From positions 1,165,457,249 through 1,165,521,248 of the forward strand of contig OY856409.1 of NCBI GenBank assembly GCA_963693085.1: a stretch of 64,000 bases of DNA, given 5' to 3'. Origin of the DNA: Alisma plantago-aquatica (Eukaryota; Streptophyta; Magnoliopsida; Alismatales; Alismataceae). Shown here piece by piece: positions 58,121 to 64,000 of the stretch (position 1 is the stretch's first letter; every line of letters starts with the position of its first letter). The position numbers were made by a program, and so were the translations under genes. Under the pieces are notes generated by a model, which was given only the letters and a program-made list of their open reading frames with translations, was not told where the DNA came from and did not search any database.

Positions 58121-59010
58121 AGAAATTAAAGATCATAACTTGCTAGGATAATGCACATAATCTAAACTAAGTGTTCATGGTGAAATATTATGATATATTT
58201 GATAATCTTGGCTAAATCTAATATGAATTAGGATTATTAAGTCATTAAAATGATGAACATGGGAATTGAGGTATCAAGTACAACCCTAATCACAACATGA
58301 CACCTAAACCCTAGATTAGGACCGAGTAAGGTTTCGTGTGATTAATGTGATTAATATGATTTGTGACACATTAGGATTTAAATACATGCATATTGACTAT
58401 TGAATTGTTTGGAATCTTCTCTATTGATTGGATTGGTTGAATTTCTTAAAGTATGATTTGATAATCTGCATGGCTCACCATCAACGTATGTGGTTGCGCC
58501 TATGAATACCCACATTACTTCGGCATTGTTTTTCAAAGTTTTTGCGATGATTGAAAAATTAAAATGTTGGTTGTTTACTTGAAGAAAGATTATAAGAAGA
58601 AGAATCTAGTTTATATTTGCAAGTATTTGTTGGAATATATGTTGTTATTTACTTGCACATTTTGGATGCACCCCATGTACCAGTATGGCAACATACTGAC
58701 CGCGTATTTGTTTCATGCCATTTAAGGTATAAAATGACATTCATGATAAAGAACATGAAGATAAATATGGAAATTACATGAAGGTAGTAAAGATTTAATA
58801 GGGGGATTAGCTAGCTACTTCTTCTCAAGTATACCATTTTGAGGATAGAAAGTTCATATAATCATCTTCTAAACAAAGTTATTGAATTAATGAAATTGTT
58901 TTCTATTATTTGTTATTTGAATTATTTGGATCTTGGGTAAAATTTTGGATAATGGCTCTCATCTTTTGGCCTTCCTTAATTGGGGGTCACTGAAAAGTGA
59001 GGTCATTACA

Positions 59011-59026
59011 TTGATATTAGTGCTCA
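59011..59026 (+). other. Primer binding site of element D, decayed
   Basis: TTGATATTAGTGCTCA is an initiator tRNA-Met site with several substitutions. It sits directly against the LTR end. Confidence 0.5.
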
Positions 59027-59138
59027 GATTTTAAAAACAATATTTCATAGTTTATAATTTCAAGTAATATCTATAGAACTTATGAGGGAATTATTAGAGC
59101 AATCTCTAAAGACAATGGTGCTTAAAAGGGACCATGAC

Positions 59139-59196
59139 CCGGGGGATGGCAAGATTTTCCTTCGCACCGCTAGTCAGCTTATGAGGACTCTCGGGC
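59139..59196 (+). promoter_or_regulatory. Tekay leader motif in element D
   Basis: GGCAAGATTTTCC, CGCACCRCTAG and ATGAGGACTC occur in the same order as at 44244-44316 in C and 25485-25551 in B. Conservation in an element without genes suggests a cis-acting role. Confidence 0.5.
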
Positions 59197-59895
59197 ATGT
59201 GCATCCTGCCTAGATAAAGTCGAACGCTTTTTCCTAAAGTAAAATAACTTTAGGTTTTCTTCTCATCTTGATTCATCCATTCTCATCCTCTTGCTTAATA
59301 AATCCTAAAAGGAACTTCCCTTCTCCCCTAAAGTTAGGGTTTGAGATGAAGTAGGATTAAGGCATCCTTTGCTAATTAATGTACATGTAGTGTGGAATAA
59401 TAATGTACATGCAAAATAATAATGTACATGTAATGAGGAAATGATAATGAACATGAGATGTGGAAGAAGTGAAAAAAATGTTTTATGGGTTGCAAGGGTA
59501 AATTCTAGATGGAGCTAGGGTTGTTTAATATGGAAAACCCTAGTGGGTCAAGGGACATAGAAACCCTAATATGTAGGGAGTTGATTGTGTAATCTCTAAC
59601 CCGAAACCTAAACCCTAATCCTAGGAAATGGGAGTTGTGTGGGTGAAAGAGTAATCATACCCATATGAACCCAAAATAGAGTAAGAGTAAAGAGAAGTAA
59701 GAAAAATATAAATGAGTTTATGTGACCCAGCCTCACATGCATGAATGGGGAGAAATTCATACATGATGCATTTGAAAGAATTTGAATATATATGAGAAAC
59801 ATAAATAACCAAGGGTTATACACGAAAATGAAAAAATGAATATAACTTGCTCATCGCCCTAATGGTATCCCTGGAGGAATGGAGGAATAAAGAAT

Positions 59896-60262
59896 ACCCC
59901 CAATGAGTAGGTGTGCTACCCCTAGTGAATGGGTAAGCTATTGAGATTGCCCCTAGAGAGTGGGTATGTTATTAGATGTACCCCCAGAGAGTGGGTATGT
60001 ACTTGGAGCTACCCCAAGTGGGTGGATATGTAATTGAGATTCCCTCTAGAGAATGCGTATGATACCCCCAGTGAGTGGGTATGCTATTAAACTATCCCCA
60101 GAGAGTGGGTTTGTCAGTGACATACCCCAAGTGAGTGAGTATGATGTTGTGAAAACCCCCAGTGAGTGGCTATGGATAGAGATCACCCCCAGAGAGTGGG
60201 CAGATCATTGAAATACTACTAGCGAGGGAGTATGAATACCCCCAGTGAGTGGGTATACCACA
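59896..60262. repeat. 30-31 bp minisatellite in element D
   Basis: About 13 units with the core ACCCCCAGWGAGTGGGTATG start at 59896, 59918, 59949, 59980, 60011, 60041, 60064, 60094, 60124, 60155, 60185, 60215 and 60238. Steps are 30 or 31 bp, with three short steps of 22-23 bp. Confidence 0.88.
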
Positions 60263-60710
60263 GAGATTGGGCAAATAAAGGTTGAGAAGTTATAATATGA
60301 AATGTATGTTCAACAGAGCATGGTTACAAACAATGTATAAATATAAAATGAGTTTGGTGACTCCGTCTTCCATTCATATGTGCATGTAGAATAAGGCATT
60401 AAAAATGATAATATGAAGCCCTTAGTTAAATTGTTAGAGTTGGTGTCTCGACCTAGGGTGGGTCAACCCAAGAGTGGGAAAAGGACCTATGGGGGAGGAA
60501 AAACCTTAGACCACGGGGTTTGGTTGTGTCTAGAGAGACGAACTTCCTCCTATGAACTAAGAGGGAACCTTAGATTAGGACCTTCCCTCGAAAGGTAAGT
60601 TGACTGAATTAATTTAAAGATTGAGGTAACCTTAAATGTCACTTAAAGTGTGAAAGATTAAGTATATAAATTTAAGAAAACATACATGCCAGTTTGAGGG
60701 ACACAAGTGG

Positions 60711-61023
60711 TCAAGTCCCAAATTGGGAAGACTAGTACGACACCAATCCTCAGATAGGGAAGGTGGCATGAGTTCACAGTGTGGATGACCAAGCCCCAGG
60801 TAGGGAAGGTCATGAAGTAGTCAAGCCCCATATTGGGAAGACCGGTGTGGCACCAAACCCCAGATATAGAAGGTTGCCTAAGTCCACTATGCAGATGTTT
60901 CTAATCAAGCCCCAGATGGGGAAGGTCACAAAAAGATCAAAGCCCAGATAGGGAAGGTCACAAAAAGGTCAAGCCCCAGGTAGGGAATGTTGACATGGCA
61001 CATAGCCCTAGATAGGGAAGGTG
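60711..61023. repeat. 32-bp minisatellite with 110-bp higher-order unit in element D
   Basis: Nine units with the core TCAAGCCCCAGATAGGGAAGG start at 60711, 60743, 60789, 60821, 60853, 60905, 60937, 60969 and about 61001. Most steps are 32 bp. Units 1-3 and 4-6 share longer flanks with a period of 110 bp. Confidence 0.85.
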
Positions 61024-61473
61024 GTCTGAGCCAAATGCTGGGATATGAAATGGGTAATGTGTACTCAATAGTGAGATAAAAGAAATTTGGGTTAAATAAT
61101 TACATGAGAGAATAATGTTCTTGAAAATGGTCAAAGTTGTGACATTTCAAAGAAACCCTTGGGAAGGGTAGAGCCCTAAGTCAATCCTAAGGTCAAGTAG
61201 GGTGTATTAAAGGTACATAAGACTGATAGGATTAGGAGTTGATCATGAACTGAATGCATAAGATCATGTGGTCCGAAGGTAACAACTGTAGTTTCCCAAG
61301 GTCCTTTTATAATGTGAGGTACAAATCTTAGAAACAATGTGAGGAATGAGAATATCAATGAAAGATGTTAAAAATACCTAAGAAGTGTTGTTATCTATAA
61401 GTTTTGGAATTAAACTGGGTCATCATTCACCATAAGCTTACTAAGTTTGAATTTTTAGGACAAAATTCCTTTT

Positions 61474-61486
61474 GAAGAGGGGTGAA
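61474..61486 (+). other. Polypurine tract of element D
   Basis: GAAGAGGGGTGAA precedes the LTR at 61487 and follows AGGACAAAATTCC. This is the same arrangement as in elements C and E. Confidence 0.65.
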
Positions 61487-62229
61487 TGTAGTATCCTCAA
61501 TTTTGGTAAAATTGAATTATGAATTGATTTGTAATTTTCCCCATTAGTGTTATTATTGATGGAATAATAATACAGCATGGGTGCAACCCATGAGGTTAAT
61601 GAGACTATTTGTGTTACAAATATGTCCTTGGGGCATAAGACAAAGGGATAAGAGATTTCTTTGCATAAATAAATATTAACGGATTTAGATATGATAAATG
61701 AAATAATTGTCAAGTTCCCAAAAGAAAATAGATTTACGGTGTTCTAGATAATCAAAGGATAATTATCTAGCATGTTCGGCAAGACATGTTTGGGACATGA
61801 ATTAGTATTATTTCAATCTAACTTTTGGAACATTGGAAAACAATAATGGAAAGAAAAAGAATTCTATAATTGGGAGGAAAAGAATATACATTAAATAATG
61901 GTATTGTTTCAAATGATTTTAGAAGGAGTGAATTTTTTATGGTAGGGAATTCAAGGAATAGAATAGGTAGAACAAAGTAGACTTCTAGATCGGATGGACG
62001 ACACTTGAACTCTTTCATCTGACGTCAAAGACTCGATCTTTAAAGAAAGTCAAGAACTACAAGACTTTACAACTCCTTTTCTACCATAACAAGGTTGGGC
62101 GACATGTAGATTATCATGCTTGGTGCTATAAGAAGGGAGATACAACCAAATAAATCAAAATTACTAAATATAGCTTGGAGAAGACATTAGCGAGTTTCCT
62201 TGAAATAAGGATAATTAATGGGAGGAATA
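61487..62229 (+). repeat. 3' LTR of element D, truncated by element G
   Basis: This aligns with 54294-54836 apart from about 185 extra bases at roughly 61946-62133 that the left LTR lacks. It is interrupted at 62230. The rest lies beyond the window. Confidence 0.75.
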
Positions 62230-64000
62230 TGTAAGACCCCTAACCTAGCTTGGTGCTTAGCTATGCTTGTTTTGCTTAACAAGATGCTTAGAATCTTAAT
62301 TTAATCTCTTGAGATGATTTGATAACATGTGACATAGTTATGTTTTTAGTTTGGTCCTATTTGGATGATGTTTGAACTAGTTTTGCTACATGTATGCTTG
62401 TTTTGGACCAAGTTGCAATTTACCCATGTTGAGGGGTTATCTTGAAATTTGTCACATGTTAGATGTGCCTCTTGTGTTTTTGCATCTTGAGAGAGAGAAT
62501 GATGCTTTTGGGCACCTTGTTGTGCCTTGTTTTGATGGAGAGAAGTGGTGACATGTTGAGTGTTGTTTCTAGGGTTTGCTTAGACATCGTAGGTTGGTGT
62601 TGAGCGTGTGTTAATTGAAGATGATCTTGGTATTTCATCGACCATCCTTGATTTTTTTCCTGATGTGTTCTCTGTGTTTGAAGGTGGTTGGAGTGTGTGG
62701 TGGAGTTCCCTTCGGTCAAAGAAGGTCAGAACCCTCTCTTGGGTCGCTGATGACCTAGGGTTTTGGTTGGTCGCTTGAGTGTCTTCAACCATGAGCCTTT
62801 GTGGCCAAATTTTTTTCAACTAATGGTCATCTACTTACACGTGAGGTCTCTAGTTTTCTTATTTTTCACGACCTATATTACATGCATGGTTTTAGTAGTT
62901 TCATGGTTGTTCTTCGGTGGACATGTGGCACCTATGTGTGTGACACCTAACCCCTTCCATCTCTCTCTACCCTTGGGTATATGTACCCCTACTTTCACAT
63001 GCATATGATCCTTTTTTCTCTCACTTTCCCTCTCTCATCTTTGGAGATAGGCCCTTGTATCTTGGTGGTGAAGAGGAGCTCATCCTTGGAGCTTTCATGG
63101 GTGATCATCTTGCATGTGGTGATTTTGAGTTGAAGCATCATCTCTTTTTTCTTTGTTGGTGATCTTTGATCCTTGGTAAGTTATCCATCCTCTTGATTTC
63201 ATTTTCTTTGTAAAACCCGACCTCTTTCTTTTCTCTTGGCCGAACCCATGGTTCTCCATGGTGGTCTTTTGAGAGACTTCTCTCCATAGAGGTTGAATCC
63301 ATGGTTTTGCATGGTTGTACCTAAGTGGGATGAAGATCGTATCCCTCTTCCTTTCTCTCTCGTCCTAGGATTTTAGATCTCTCTTTCTTGACCTTTAACC
63401 TAGGGTTTTCTTCTCTATTGAGGTGGTGACTAGCTCGGTCATGGAGGAGATCAAAGCTAGGGTTCTCTCTTGCTTTTGGATCTTCTTGCTCGGAGGTGGT
63501 TACACCATCATCTAAGGCGGGTTATGTAACTCTTTTCCCTACTATTATTGCACTTTAATTCTATATGCAAAACATATTCCTAAAACATGATTACATGTTG
63601 TTGATAATAATATATGGTTTAGGGTGGTGTTCCTATAGTGATCTTGCATGTATTTGTCCCTTTACATAAACCCTAATTCATATGTCTAAAATCTAAGTGA
63701 TGGAGATGTTGATGGTCTTACATGCAACTCGACCTTAGTCTTATTGTCTTGGTTTTTGGTTTGGTTGTCTTGCATGAGATGGATCTTGGGTCTATTTACA
63801 TGTGTATGAATATTGGGTTTTCATCTATCATCTCATGGTTTTTATGTTGATTCATATGTGGTGCTTGATTCTAGGGTTTTGGACATGTTTTTCCTTAACA
63901 AACTTCCCTTCTTGAAGTTTCCATTTTTAAGATGATAACCACCTATTTTGATCATGCTTATAGTGGTTTTCCTATCTAAGATGTCCTTCATACTATGTTC
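62230..64000 (+). mobile_element. Element G: start of another LTR element, running off the window
   Basis: TGTAAGACCCC at 62230 interrupts the D LTR right after GGAGGAATA, the point where the left D LTR continues uninterrupted. GAATA (62225-62229) is the likely target duplication. The sequence resembles the beginning of a Gypsy LTR, but no partner LTR, primer site or protein is in view. No gene was recognised in the 1.8 kb. The reading frames here are short and lack domains. TG as the first dinucleotide fits an LTR. Confidence 0.6.

Larger units (their letters stand above)
54294..59010 (+). repeat. 5' LTR of element D with LINE-like insert
   Basis: The start aligns with 61487 onward for about 740 bp. 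The end GTCATTACA at 59010 is set by the primer binding site. Without the insert it is about 3.1 kb. A TATA box TATATAAG lies at 55303-55310, followed by a pyrimidine-rich stretch. No gene outside the insert. Confidence 0.72.
54294..62229 (+). mobile_element. Element D: non-coding Tekay-derived LTR element
   Basis: The left LTR is 54294-59010, including a 1.6-kb LINE-like insert. The internal region is 59011-61486. The right LTR starts at 61487 and is cut by element G at 62230. A decayed initiator tRNA-Met primer site (59011-59026), the Tekay leader motif (59139-59196) and the Tekay 3' motif with purine tract (61457-61486) are present, but no protein domain. The internal region carries two minisatellites. 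Both LTRs start with TGTARTATCCTCA. I interpret it as a non-autonomous element using Tekay proteins. Confidence 0.82.

Noticed and set aside
59590..59625. CCCTAA-like groups resembling telomere repeat
   Set aside because: Only a few irregular copies; similar groups are scattered in the LTRs. No tandem telomeric array.
59896..60262. Regularly spaced repeats resembling a CRISPR array
   Set aside because: The genome is plant, spacers are short and similar to each other, units are degenerate, and no cas gene is present. It is a minisatellite.

Overview
The window looks like nuclear heterochromatin from a flowering plant with a large, repeat-rich genome. Nearly everything I can identify is LTR retrotransposon, nested several layers deep: Athila/Tat-type Gypsy, Tekay/Del-type chromovirus Gypsy and a Sirevirus-type Copia. 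I found no host gene, no rRNA or tRNA gene and no CRISPR array. I cannot name the species.

Layout. Element A (1-7884, minus strand) is a fairly well kept Athila-type Gypsy element. Its right (5') LTR is at 6458-7884, and its left LTR lies off the window or is not recognisable. A is inserted in the integrase gene of an older Athila/Tat-type element, F. F is also on the minus strand: its pol remnants are at 7885-10286, its protease/gag remnants at 37114-39552, and its 5' LTR at 39734-41264, continuing after 52228. F is split again by element B (10287-37108, minus strand), a Tekay-type chromovirus flanked by the 5-bp duplication AACCT. Each LTR of B carries a further insertion. The 3' LTR holds element E (11915-19752, plus strand, duplication TTAAC), a non-coding LTR element. 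The 5' LTR holds a Sirevirus-like Copia element (28430-36984, minus strand, duplication AAATG). The 5' LTR of F is split by element C (41265-52222, plus strand, duplication GATAG), a second and younger Tekay element. Its whole polyprotein lies in one reading frame broken only by five nonsense codons.

Beyond about 52.7 kb there is an AT-rich stretch with a local direct repeat. Element D (54294-62229 and beyond, plus strand) follows. It is a non-coding Tekay derivative whose internal region carries two 30-32 bp minisatellites. A poly-A-tailed, LINE-like insert lies in its left LTR. Its right LTR is cut at 62230 by the start of another LTR element, G, which runs off the window.

How the parts relate. 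B and C supply the coding logic of a chromovirus: gag, protease, RT, RNase H, integrase and a chromodomain-like tail. D and E have LTRs, primer binding sites and polypurine tracts but no proteins, and they share the 3' terminal motif of B and C. D also shares their leader motif. D and E are therefore plausible parasites of Tekay machinery. The most unusual signal is a set of paired, self-complementary short words arranged in arrays in the LTRs and internal regions of unrelated elements. In A the words are of the type GTCGATGGTATCGAC, set 19 or 21 bp apart. In the Copia element they are of the type TCTCGGTCGA...TCGACCGAGA. A weaker third word set occurs in the LTR of F.
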